Assembly: GCA_024695475.1 (NCBI GenBank)
Contig: JAILIC010000029.1
Location: 1 to 64,000 of the forward strand
From: Treponema sp.
GTDB lineage: Bacteria; Spirochaetota; Spirochaetia; Treponematales; Treponemataceae
DNA: 64,000 nt
Direction of reading: 5' to 3'
Part shown: positions 16,902 to 24,801 of the stretch, piece after piece
How the letters are laid out: each line of letters starts with the position of its first letter
How positions within the stretch are numbered: the first letter of the stretch is position 1
The notes under the pieces: model-generated
The model's database searches: none
What the model was told of the DNA's origin: nothing
What the model saw: only the letters and a program-made list of their open reading frames with translations
Program-made: the position numbers and the translations under genes

Positions 16902-18266
16902 TTAACGAAGACGAAGACGTGCAGCATGAGCATGAGCAGCAAGCCCCTCTGCATCTCCCAAATATCCTGCTGCAGTAGCACTTGCTTGCGAACCTGAAGC
17001 ACCTCCAACAGTCCGTAAAGTCGTCACTGTCTTTAAAAAGACGCGAACTGATAATCCACCAGTAAACCGTGCACTACCAGATGTTGGCAAAGTATGGTTT
17101 AATCCCGCCGCATAGTCCCCAAAAACTTCTGCGCTCTCATGACCAATAAATAAAGAGCCATAATTATGTACCAAAGACAAGACGGTCTCTCTTGCTTTAC
17201 CTTCATTCATCGCTATTTCCAAATGTTCAGGAGCCTTGCGATTTGCAAGTTCCGCAGCCTGTTCCAAAGAATCAGTTATGATGATACGACCACAATTTTT
17301 GATACTTTCAGATGCAATTGCTTTCGTCGCAAGGTGTTCCAACTGTTTTTCAATTTCTTCAGCAACAGCATATGCAAATGACTCATCTGAAGTCGCTAGC
17401 ACAGGCTGAGCAACAATATCATGCTCCGCTTGCGCAAGTAAATCCGCAGCAACCCACTCAGGATTAGCACTTCCATCTGCTATAATGAAAACCTCTGTTG
17501 GACCTGCAACCATATCTATGCCTACGGTACCATAAACCTGCTTTTTTGCTTCTGCAACAAATTTATTTCCAGGCCCGACGATAACATCTGCACGAGGTAT
17601 CGATTTTGTTCCAAAAGCCATAGCTCCTATTGCCTGAGCACCTCCACATGCAAATACACGATGCGCTCCACAAATATACGCTGCAGCCATAATACCTTCA
17701 TCAGCATATGGTTTACCTCCGATAAAAGACTTACCTGGAACTCCCGTTCCCTGTACTGCAGATCTTTGTGCATCATCAGGATGTACCCGCGGTGGTGTAC
17801 ATAAAATAATTTCTTTTACACCTGCAGCAACAGCAGGTGTTATAGTCATAACAACAGTAGAAACTAATGGGAACCTCCCTGCCGGTACATATACTCCGGC
17901 ACGATCAACAGGGATGTTTTTTTGCCCCGTAAACATTCCAGGTTCCAACTCAATCTCAAAATCATCAAACGATTCTCGTTGCTTTTTTGCAAAACGAAGT
18001 GCCAAATCATGACTAAACTTTAAAGCATTGTACAGATTTGGATTATCTCTACTCATTTTTTGTGCGGCAGCTTCTAATTCTTCTCGAGGTATTTCAAGAC
18101 AGGCTGGAGCAGAAACATCAAACTTTGCCCCATACTTGGCTAACGCTTCATCACCAGTATCTTTTACATCCTGTAATACCTGTTTAACGGTATCGATAGA
18201 AGTTCCAAAATCCCTTCCATCAAAAAAAGAATCTTCTATTTCGCTTGCCTTTTGAATACGAATCAT
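16902..18266 (-). CDS. hisD: Histidinol dehydrogenase
   Basis: Last two oxidation steps of histidine synthesis. About 454 residues from the ATG at 18266, chosen because the protein then begins MIRIQKASE and GAGGG lies 10 nt upstream; an upstream in-frame extension would run into the previous gene. Family motifs include VPAGRFPLVSTVVMT, GPGNKFVAEAKKQV, AGPTEVFIIAD, LLAQAEHD (zinc site) and the C-terminal LNHTLPTSG. Located 16 nt after the HisA-HisIE gene, so the pair is one operon. Confidence 0.95.
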   Translation of the reverse strand: MIRIQKASEIEDSFFDGRDFGTSIDTVKQVLQDVKDTGDEALAKYGAKFDVSAPACLEIPREELEAAAQKMSRDNPNLYNALKFSHDLALRFAKKQRESFDDFEIELEPGMFTGQKNIPVDRAGVYVPAGRFPLVSTVVMTITPAVAAGVKEIILCTPPRVHPDDAQRSAVQGTGVPGKSFIGGKPYADEGIMAAAYICGAHRVFACGGAQAIGAMAFGTKSIPRADVIVGPGNKFVAEAKKQVYGTVGIDMVAGPTEVFIIADGSANPEWVAADLLAQAEHDIVAQPVLATSDESFAYAVAEEIEKQLEHLATKAIASESIKNCGRIIITDSLEQAAELANRKAPEHLEIAMNEGKARETVLSLVHNYGSLFIGHESAEVFGDYAAGLNHTLPTSGSARFTGGLSVRVFLKTVTTLRTVGGASGSQASATAAGYLGDAEGLAAHAHAARLRLR

Positions 18267-18282
18267 GGCAATAAACCCTCTT

Positions 18283-19578
18283 TTATTTTTCCTTATGTCT
18301 GCGATCAAGCTCATCACAGACATCTTTCCAAGAAACACCTTCTTTATACATCAAGACACTTACAAAATATAACAAATCGGCTGCTTCCCAGATTACATCA
18401 TTTTTAGTTTCTGCCTCACACAATTCTTCTGATTCTTCTTCAACCTTTTCTCTAACACGCTTGTGATCCAAAGTTGCTGTATAAGAACCAGGGCGAGGAT
18501 TAGCAAAACGCTCTGCAATAGTCCCATAAAGGCGTTCTAATGAAGAAGTCTCATCAGGATCACTTCCAAAGCAGGTAAAACTGCCTGTATGACAAACTCC
18601 TCCATGCGGTATGACAGTAGCCAGCACTGTATCTCTATCACAATCAACACGCAACTTAACCACTTCTAAGTAATGCCCGCTTGTCTCGCCTTTTGTCCAC
18701 AATACATCACGAGTGCGGCTCCAGAAGGTCAACTTATTTGTAGCAAATGTTTTTTCAAATGCTTCCTTATTGGCATAACCCATCATCAACACTTGCCTAT
18801 GAGGACTTTGTGCAATAACAGGGATCATATCGACTTTTTCCCAATTAAGGCAGGCTATAAAGGAATCCTTCAGTGAAACTTTCCCCGTATACAATGCCAT
18901 ACCTAACTGAACATCGCATCCCAAATGTTCAAGTTCCGTAATTTCTTCAATGGTTGATACTCCACCAGCTACAACAACTTTACAAGATACCGCATCACGT
19001 AAGGCACGAACTTGAACCATATCAGTTCCCTGCATACACCCTTCTTTTTCTACACAGGTAAACAAAAGTTCTGAACAATACTTTTCTGCGGCTTTTGCGC
19101 CATCAATTAATGAAATTGCAAGTGTTTCAGTCCAACCTTTTACGGCAATATGTCCCTCAATAGCATCAACTGAAATGATAATACGTTGTTTTCCAATAGC
19201 TTGGACCAATTCATCAAGAAAAGCTGTATTTAAAATAGAATCACCATCATGAGCATCAGGATTCCATGCAGAGGATCCAATAATAACTTTTTCTGCACCG
19301 AGAGATATCAATTCTCTTGCACGTTTAACAGTACGAACACCACCACCAGTACGAACATTACCTTTTCGTAACAAACTTTTTAAGAGCGGAGTATTAACTG
19401 TATTTCCCTTTGCATCAACATGTCCCATTGCTGCATCGAGATCAATGACAGCAACTTCTCCATATCGGTCAAAATCCTTTATCAAAGCGTCTGCATCATC
19501 ACGTTGCAACACCAAATCTTTACCATTTTTTAATTGGACAATGTGTCCATCTTTCAAATCAATTGAAGCGATTACCAT
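18283..19578 (-). CDS. hisA-hisIE: Trifunctional HisA-HisI-HisE fusion
   Basis: About 431 residues carrying three histidine enzymes. Residues 1 to about 245 are the HisA TIM barrel (IASIDLKDGHIVQLKNG with catalytic Asp, RTGGGVRT, VVAGGVST). About 255-350 is HisI, phosphoribosyl-AMP cyclohydrolase, with zinc/magnesium residues in CDRDTVLATV and HGGVCHTGSFTCF. About 355-431 is HisE pyrophosphohydrolase (EEESEELCEAE, WEAADLLYFVSVLM). HisIE fusions are common; a HisA domain in front is rare to my knowledge. I chose the ATG at 19578 since MVIASID matches HisA starts and a TTGGCA-17-TACACT promoter ends 8 nt before it. First gene of the hisA-IE/hisD operon. Confidence 0.92.
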   Translation of the reverse strand: MVIASIDLKDGHIVQLKNGKDLVLQRDDADALIKDFDRYGEVAVIDLDAAMGHVDAKGNTVNTPLLKSLLRKGNVRTGGGVRTVKRARELISLGAEKVIIGSSAWNPDAHDGDSILNTAFLDELVQAIGKQRIIISVDAIEGHIAVKGWTETLAISLIDGAKAAEKYCSELLFTCVEKEGCMQGTDMVQVRALRDAVSCKVVVAGGVSTIEEITELEHLGCDVQLGMALYTGKVSLKDSFIACLNWEKVDMIPVIAQSPHRQVLMMGYANKEAFEKTFATNKLTFWSRTRDVLWTKGETSGHYLEVVKLRVDCDRDTVLATVIPHGGVCHTGSFTCFGSDPDETSSLERLYGTIAERFANPRPGSYTATLDHKRVREKVEEESEELCEAETKNDVIWEAADLLYFVSVLMYKEGVSWKDVCDELDRRHKEK

Positions 19579-19586
19579 AGTATATA

Positions 19587-19615
19587 AGTGTATCAGAAAC
19601 AATGATTAGTGCCAA
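19587..19615 (-). promoter_or_regulatory. Promoter of hisA-IE/hisD, leaderless type
   Basis: TTGGCA (19610-19615), 17 bp, TACACT (19587-19592), then 8 nt to the ATG at 19578. No ribosome site exists. Confidence 0.7.
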
Positions 19616-19786
19616 TTGCATAAAATCATTGCAAAAAAAACATATACTAGTTATAATCAAATAAGAAATGGTTAAAGTAGAATGCTTTAGTTATTTTCGT
19701 AATTTATAAATATAACAATTCAAGAAAACTTTTTAACTCATATGTATTATCTCGTATCAATATCATAAAAAAAGCTAAAGACTTTC

Positions 19787-19816
19787 TTGACTTATTCTTA
19801 AAATAGAGGATATTAT
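19787..19816 (+). promoter_or_regulatory. Promoter of 19823 gene, leaderless type
   Basis: TTGACT (19787-19792), 18 bp, TATTAT (19811-19816), then 6 nt to the ATG. GAGGA lies 14 nt before the ATG, too far for a normal ribosome site and inside the promoter spacer. Confidence 0.65.
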
Positions 19817-19822
19817 TAATTT

Positions 19823-20263
19823 ATGAAACACTTACCTCTATCAGTACAAGTTATCATTTGTAGTATAATCATCGTACTGTGTGTGGTAATTTTTTCTTTA
19901 TCACTCTTTTTTAGTAAAAATAATGCTCCCTATCTCTATTCGCTGGCTTTAACTGAGACCCCAAGCGAAAGTGCGCCTATACTATACAACATGAAACTTG
20001 GCCAAGTATATTATTTTGTAATTAATTGCTATGATAAAGACATGGATATCAGATATGCCTGCCAATCCCTTTTTAATAGAAATACCGGGGATCATTATAA
20101 TGTCCCCAAAGTTTATCTTACCAAGCAAACTGAACAAACAACCGTTTATTATGGAACCTTTGTTGCAGGTGCAGTCGGAAACTGGACAGTCAGTATCTAT
20201 TTTGAAGATAAACAAGGGAACAAAAGCAATATCTTAACTCAAGATTTTACTGTTAGCCCGTAA
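19823..20263 (+). CDS. Unrecognised protein with N-terminal membrane anchor
   Basis: 146 residues. One hydrophobic helix (about 10-30, IICSIIIVLCVVIFSLSLFF) is followed by an extracytoplasmic domain of about 110 residues with a beta-rich pattern and a late VGNWTVSIYFEDKQGN stretch that resembles an immunoglobulin-like or carbohydrate-binding-style strand pair. I do not recognise the family. The start is supported by the promoter whose -10 ends 6 nt before it. Its last 11 bp overlap the 3' end of the convergent sulP gene. Confidence 0.7.
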   Translation: MKHLPLSVQVIICSIIIVLCVVIFSLSLFFSKNNAPYLYSLALTETPSESAPILYNMKLGQVYYFVINCYDKDMDIRYACQSLFNRNTGDHYNVPKVYLTKQTEQTTVYYGTFVAGAVGNWTVSIYFEDKQGNKSNILTQDFTVSP

Positions 20264-21902
20264 TAATCTTCTTTGTTCTTTCTAAAGCTGTTTGGATGTC
20301 AGCACAGATATTATCTGTACCAAGTAATTCAAACATGCCCGATTTTTTAAGCAGCTTCAACGGTTGCTGATGAACACCACTTAATACAATTGAAATATTT
20401 TTTCGAGAGCAGGCATTGTATAATTGTCTCAATACTTTTATACCACCCGCATCCAGATATGAGGCATTTCGCATACGAATGATGAGTGCTCGGAAATCTG
20501 CTCCAGATCGTTCAACGGCTACCTCAAACTTGCGTACCGTAGCAAAGAACAAAGGGCCTTCTACTTCATAAATCAATACACCATCAGGTACTGCTAAATG
20601 CTCCTCTGGCATATCGGTATAATTTTGTTTTACACCATCATCAAAACTTCCATATTCATATACAGAAGACAAAAGTGCCATTTTTTGAATAAAGAAGAAA
20701 GCAGCCAATAGAAGGCCTACTCCAATAGCAACAGTAAGATCAATAAAAACTGTCAGTACAAATGTCGTAGCCAACACCGTAATATCTGACTTCTGTCCCT
20801 TGAGCAATGCTTTTATCTCACCAAAACCGGCCATATTCCAAGCAACAGAAACTAAAATCGCTGCCAATGCCGGCATTGGAATATATGCAACTAATCTACC
20901 CAAAGCCAAAAGAATTAACAGTAATACAACTGCATGAATTATACCTGCTACTGGCGTACGTCCACCATTTTTAACGTTTGTTGCCGTACGTGCAATTGCA
21001 CCTGTAGCAGGAATACCGCCAAAAATAGGAGTTACCATATTCGCAATTCCTTGAGCAATCAATTCTTGATCAGAATCATGTTTTGCACCAATCATACCGT
21101 CTGCAACAACAGCGCTAAGCAATGATTCAATTGCAGCAAGTATAGCTATTGATGCTGCTGTTGGAAAAAGTTCTGTAATTATAGCGACACTAAATGCTGG
21201 CAATTGTGGTTTTGGCAGCATAGTAGGTATCTGATAACGATCACCGATCGTATCAACAGGAAGATTAAAAATCGTACAAATAATCGTTGCCAACACAATA
21301 ACTACCAATGAACCTGGTATCTTTTTGTTAAAACGAGGCCATACAAAAATAAGTACCAAGCATATAGTTGCCATTACAAATGCACACCAATTTATCGTAC
21401 CAAAACTATGTGCATACACCATAACTTTCCCTAAAAAATCTCCTGGCATTTTGCCAGTTGTCAATCCAAAAAAATCACCTATCTGGGTTGTAAAAATAGT
21501 TACAGCTATACCGGCAGTAAAACCCGTTATAATCGTGTATGGAATAAATTTTACAAGGCTACCTAATTTAAGCACACCAAGCAAAATAAGGATAACACCA
21601 GCCATAATTGTTGCTGTAGCCAATCCAGCCATACCATATTTTTGTATGACACCATATACGATAACAACAAAAGCCCCTGTTGGGCCTCCAATCTGTACCT
21701 TTGAGCCTCCTAAAGCCGAAATAATAAAACCTGCTACTATAGCAGTAAAAATTCCTTCTGAAGGACCAACTCCACTTGCAATACCAAAAGCTATTGCAAG
21801 TGGTAGTGCGACAATACCAACAATGATACCTGCACTTATATCTGTGACAAATTTTTTGCCATTATACTCTTTTAAAGACTTAAGTAATTCAGGTTGTAAC
21901 AT
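20253..21902 (-). CDS. SulP-family anion transporter with STAS domain
   Basis: Inner-membrane carrier of 549 residues. About 12 hydrophobic segments in the first 400 residues, with SulP signatures ADISAGIIVGIVALPLAIAF (residues 17-36) and IFGGIPATGAIARTATNVK (about 270). The C-terminal 100 residues form a STAS domain (RMRNASYLDAGGIKVLRQL). The ATG at 21902 has AAAGGAG 5 nt before it and is preferred to the upstream in-frame start. Cargo may be sulfate, bicarbonate or a dicarboxylate; sequence alone does not decide. Confidence 0.9.
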   Translation of the reverse strand: MLQPELLKSLKEYNGKKFVTDISAGIIVGIVALPLAIAFGIASGVGPSEGIFTAIVAGFIISALGGSKVQIGGPTGAFVVIVYGVIQKYGMAGLATATIMAGVILILLGVLKLGSLVKFIPYTIITGFTAGIAVTIFTTQIGDFFGLTTGKMPGDFLGKVMVYAHSFGTINWCAFVMATICLVLIFVWPRFNKKIPGSLVVIVLATIICTIFNLPVDTIGDRYQIPTMLPKPQLPAFSVAIITELFPTAASIAILAAIESLLSAVVADGMIGAKHDSDQELIAQGIANMVTPIFGGIPATGAIARTATNVKNGGRTPVAGIIHAVVLLLILLALGRLVAYIPMPALAAILVSVAWNMAGFGEIKALLKGQKSDITVLATTFVLTVFIDLTVAIGVGLLLAAFFFIQKMALLSSVYEYGSFDDGVKQNYTDMPEEHLAVPDGVLIYEVEGPLFFATVRKFEVAVERSGADFRALIIRMRNASYLDAGGIKVLRQLYNACSRKNISIVLSGVHQQPLKLLKKSGMFELLGTDNICADIQTALERTKKIITG

Positions 21903-21996
21903 AACCGCTCCTTTCAATTTAGAAAAAAACAAGATTTGGTTTACACCATTCCATGCGTATCGGTCAAGAGAAAAAGAAAAGAATGTGATATTATTT

Positions 21997-22368
21997 TTAT
22001 CTTACTAAGATAAAAAAGGTAATCACCACCTGTACTATATGAAGTAATTGATCAGTGGTTAGATTTATACATAACTTATTTGCCTTTAGATGATCTATGA
22101 TACTATGAACAAGTAAATCTGCAACAAAAACAACAAGCATACCTGTCGTCGCCTGATAATGGTTATACACAAAAACAGGGATAAAAATCATAAATGTCCA
22201 ACTAAAAGCATGAATCAACAATGATATGATCCAATCATGAGCGTACAAATCATCTGGATAGTGTTTTTTCCACCAACTTTTCTGCTTAAAATTGGCTAAT
22301 ATCCCTTGTAGAGAAAAGTCATCAACAATATGTGCAAAAAGCATCGCTAAAAGAATAAAAGGTTTCAT
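21997..22368 (-). CDS. DUF3307-family small membrane protein
   Basis: 123 residues with three to four hydrophobic segments. The N-terminal HIVDDFSLQ motif and the central AHDWIISLLIHA and HSIIDHLKA histidine/aspartate motifs match the DUF3307 family, whose function is unknown. No ribosome site; TAATAT lies 6 nt before the ATG. Divergent from the Nudix gene, which has the same leaderless arrangement 109 nt away. Confidence 0.72.
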   Translation of the reverse strand: MKPFILLAMLFAHIVDDFSLQGILANFKQKSWWKKHYPDDLYAHDWIISLLIHAFSWTFMIFIPVFVYNHYQATTGMLVVFVADLLVHSIIDHLKANKLCINLTTDQLLHIVQVVITFFILVR

Positions 22369-22374
22369 CTATCT

Positions 22375-22380
22375 ATATTA
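22375..22380 (-). promoter_or_regulatory. -10 box TAATAT, leaderless start of DUF3307 gene
   Basis: TAATAT ends 6 nt before the ATG at 22368; a partial -35 TTCAAA lies 18 bp upstream. Confidence 0.5.
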
Positions 22381-22464
22381 TCGTATTGTAAAGTACATTT
22401 TGAATAAAAAAAATATCAATTTCTGCAGTAAAACTCATTTCTATACATGTGTTAAGAAAAACGC

Positions 22465-22470
22465 TATCAT
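22465..22470 (+). promoter_or_regulatory. -10 box TATCAT, leaderless start of Nudix gene
   Basis: TATCAT ends 6 nt before the ATG at 22477; TATACA lies 17 bp further up as a weak -35. No Shine-Dalgarno sequence. Confidence 0.5.
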
Positions 22471-22476
22471 ACTGAT

Positions 22477-23046
22477 ATGAACAAAGATGTGAGCAATGCA
22501 TATACAAATGAATTTTCGTTTTGTCCAAACTGTGGAAGCCCCCATATTTTTTATATAGATAACAGAAAATGGGGATGTACTGACTGCGGGTTTAAATTAT
22601 ATAACAATGTAGCTGCAGCGGTTGGTATGTTAATTACCGATGACCAAAACAATCTTCTTTTTGAGGTCCGTGCAAAAGACCCTCAAAAAGGCAAACTAGC
22701 TATACCTGGAGGTTTTTGTGATCAAAACGAAAGTGCCGAACAAGCAGCCATAAGAGAATGCCGGGAAGAAATCGGTGTTGAACCAGAGTCTCTCGAGTAC
22801 TTATGTAGCTTTCCAAATACCTATGATTATAAAAATATCCGTTATAAAACATGTGATTTATTTTTTATCGCAAAAATCACTGGTACTGGTCCTCTCATAG
22901 ATCGACTTCACATACAAGAATCAGAAGTTACAAGCCTTGTCATGAAACATATCACTACAGAGCAAGACATCAGAGACTTACCTCTAGCTTTTGAATCAAC
23001 AAGAAAAACACTCTACCTATGGCTCGAAAGGAATAAAAAACAATGA
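22477..23046 (+). CDS. Nudix hydrolase with N-terminal zinc ribbon
   Basis: 189 residues. A Cys4 zinc ribbon (FCPNCGSPHI ... GCTDCGF, residues 13-36) precedes a Nudix domain whose box GGFCDQNESAEQAAIRECREEIGVE-type sequence (about 75-98) has the REEIG metal-binding core. This architecture resembles NAD(P)H pyrophosphatase-like Nudix proteins (NudC), but the NudC SQPWPFPxS motif is absent, so substrate is unknown. The stop overlaps the next start as ATGA, indicating coupling. Confidence 0.88.
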   Translation: MNKDVSNAYTNEFSFCPNCGSPHIFYIDNRKWGCTDCGFKLYNNVAAAVGMLITDDQNNLLFEVRAKDPQKGKLAIPGGFCDQNESAEQAAIRECREEIGVEPESLEYLCSFPNTYDYKNIRYKTCDLFFIAKITGTGPLIDRLHIQESEVTSLVMKHITTEQDIRDLPLAFESTRKTLYLWLERNKKQ

Positions 23047-23564
23047 ACATACACACGTATATTCCAAGCATAATCTCCTGTATCCTCATAATTATTCAAC
23101 TGGTAATACTTCCTTCACGTAAAAAGAAAATCATACGGCAGGGAGGTACATGTATTTTACCTCTAAAACGACGTAAAAGTTTTGTTTTACCAGCAGCAAC
23201 AGTATTCTGTATTATTCTCAACATACTAGTAGCATTGCGTAGTTTTGAATATCTATACCAAGTAATATTATGTGCAACAAGTGCCTTAGCATACTACATT
23301 GCTTGCAGAGAATACATAACATCTCTTCTAGGTGGTATATACCAAAGTGGTATATTTATCACAGGATCTTTTATTCCATTTAATTCAATTACAGCTTTTC
23401 CTGCTGCACAATGGGACGATTATGAAAGTTATCTTTCTGACAAAACAAGTTTTGAACTTCAAACAACCCGAGGTTCTACCACACTCACTTTTTTTTCGAT
23501 CGATGAGTGTAAAAAAGCTGCAGATTGTTTATTAGAGCAAATACCTCGCTTAAAATGCGAATAA
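23043..23564 (+). CDS. Membrane protein with soluble C-terminal domain
   Basis: 173 residues. Three hydrophobic helices (about 7-25, 48-66, 70-88) then a soluble part (about 95-173) whose strand pattern (GIYQSGIFITGSFIPFNSI, then FELQTTRGSTTLTFFSI, then a helix DECKKAADCLLEQ) resembles a bacterial PH-like fold. I do not recognise a named family. Starts inside the Nudix stop codon (ATGA), so it is translationally coupled to it. Confidence 0.72.
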   Translation: MNIHTYIPSIISCILIIIQLVILPSRKKKIIRQGGTCILPLKRRKSFVLPAATVFCIILNILVALRSFEYLYQVILCATSALAYYIACREYITSLLGGIYQSGIFITGSFIPFNSITAFPAAQWDDYESYLSDKTSFELQTTRGSTTLTFFSIDECKKAADCLLEQIPRLKCE

Positions 23565-23600
23565 ACCGTATAGAATTTTATTTTTTTTACACAATCTCTA

Positions 23601-23629
23601 TTGCACACTTATCTGTTTTTTGATAATAT
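23601..23629 (+). promoter_or_regulatory. tRNA-Cys promoter
   Basis: TTGCAC (23601-23606), 17 bp, TAATAT (23624-23629) with TGA just before the hexamer as an extended -10. The predicted start lies a few nt before the tRNA. Confidence 0.75.
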
Positions 23630-23640
23630 ATCTACATCTT

Positions 23641-23712
23641 GGCGTCTTACCCAAATGGGAAGGGGATGGTCTGCAAAACCTTTATGAAGCAGTTCGATTC
23701 TGCTAGACGCCT
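23641..23712 (+). tRNA. tRNA-Cys (GCA)
   Basis: Acceptor GGCGTCT/AGACGCC, T arm GCAG-TTCGATT-CTGC, anticodon loop CTGCAAA and discriminator T, the usual base for tRNA-Cys. CCA is not encoded. The anticodon stem has one T-T mismatch. Confidence 0.93.
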
Positions 23713-23715
23713 ACA

Positions 23716-23748
23716 AGCTGGACAACATTAGTTGTCCAGCTTTTTTTT
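23716..23748 (+). terminator. Terminator of tRNA-Cys
   Basis: Perfect 11-bp stem AGCTGGACAAC/GTTGTCCAGCT with ATTA loop and an 8-T run. Confidence 0.93.
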
Positions 23749-23830
23749 CCGGATTGGTCTGGCAAAGCCGCAATCCGTTTACATATACGACGGAACTAAT
23801 CATAAAAGGTTCAGTTCCGTCTTTTTTTTT
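23749..23830 (+). ncRNA. Candidate small RNA: hairpin plus second terminator
   Basis: After the tRNA terminator there is a nested hairpin GGATTG-gtct-GGC-AAA-GCC-g-CAATCC (about 23751-23776) and then a second strong terminator GACGGAACT/AGTTCCGTC with a 9-T run (23789-23830). It lies upstream of the trxB -10 box, so it is not obviously the trxB leader. It may be a short RNA, a fail-safe terminator, or read-through product of the tRNA. No own promoter is clear. Confidence 0.35.
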
Positions 23831-23844
23831 GCCTCTGATTCCTG

Positions 23845-23850
23845 TATACT
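23845..23850 (+). promoter_or_regulatory. -10 box TATACT, leaderless start of trxB
   Basis: TATACT ends 6 nt before the trxB ATG; the -35 region is T-rich and weak. No ribosome site. Confidence 0.55.
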
Positions 23851-23856
23851 AATTTT

Positions 23857-24801
23857 ATGTCTTCACTTTACGATTATATTATAATAGGTTCTGGCGTTGC
23901 AGGACTTTCATCAGCTCAATACAGCGCCAGATCAGGTTTAAAAACATTAGTACTTGATGTATCCAACCCTGGTGGACAAGCTATAAATATTTCATATCTC
24001 GAAAACTATCCTGGTATTTACCCCGCAATATCAGGAGCAGAATTTATCAACACATTAGAAAAACAGACACGGGCCTTTGGAGCCGAAATAAAACAGACTC
24101 AAGTACACGCTATTGATAAAATCGGACGTACCTTTTCAATAAAAACTGCAAACGGGACATTTACATCTTATGCACTTCTCATTGCAACAGGAGCCATTCA
24201 TAAACCACTTGGAATACCTGGCGAAAAAGAGTTGCTCGGTGCCGGCGTATCTTACTGTGCAACATGTGACGGTCCTTTCTTCAAAAACAAAAAAATTGTC
24301 GTTATTGGTGGTGGAGACTCTGCCTGCTCCGAAGCAATCTACCTTGCTTCACTTTCTTCATCCGTGACTCTCATACACCGTCGAGATACACTGCGTGCAC
24401 AAAAAGCTATTATCCAACAAGTTGAAGCAAACAGTCATATCACCGTTCTCTACAACACTGTTGTCTCTGAAATTCAAGGTGCAACCCAAGTAACCGGAAT
24501 TGAAACTGAAAACGTAAAACAACGTACCCATAGTCACATGGATTGCGATGCTGTCTTTATCTTCGCCGGTATGAGTCCTCGTACGACACTTGTTTCAATG
24601 CTCAAAACTGATGAAGAAGGATATATCATCACAAACTACCGCATGGAAACTCCTATTCAAGGACTATATTGTGCTGGGGATGTCAGAGCAAAACCTTTTA
24701 GACAACTTATTACTGCAGCAGCAGATGGTGCCATTGCTGCTCATCAAGCACAAGAATACATTCACGATTTAAAACATACCGATACGGGAGCTGACTACTA
24801 A
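23857..24801 (+). CDS. trxB: Thioredoxin reductase-type flavoprotein
   Basis: NADPH-dependent flavoprotein reducing thioredoxin. 314 residues: FAD loop GSGVAGLSSAQYSAR (about 11-25), redox pair CATC (about 135-138) in SYCATCDGPFF, NADP loop VVIGGGDSACSEA (about 147-159) and the C-terminal FAD motif YCAGDVRAKPFRQLITAA. All key residues are present. trxA, the likely partner, is 2.5 kb downstream on the other strand. Overlaps nagZ by one base (TAATG). Confidence 0.93.
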   Translation: MSSLYDYIIIGSGVAGLSSAQYSARSGLKTLVLDVSNPGGQAINISYLENYPGIYPAISGAEFINTLEKQTRAFGAEIKQTQVHAIDKIGRTFSIKTANGTFTSYALLIATGAIHKPLGIPGEKELLGAGVSYCATCDGPFFKNKKIVVIGGGDSACSEAIYLASLSSSVTLIHRRDTLRAQKAIIQQVEANSHITVLYNTVVSEIQGATQVTGIETENVKQRTHSHMDCDAVFIFAGMSPRTTLVSMLKTDEEGYIITNYRMETPIQGLYCAGDVRAKPFRQLITAAADGAIAAHQAQEYIHDLKHTDTGADY

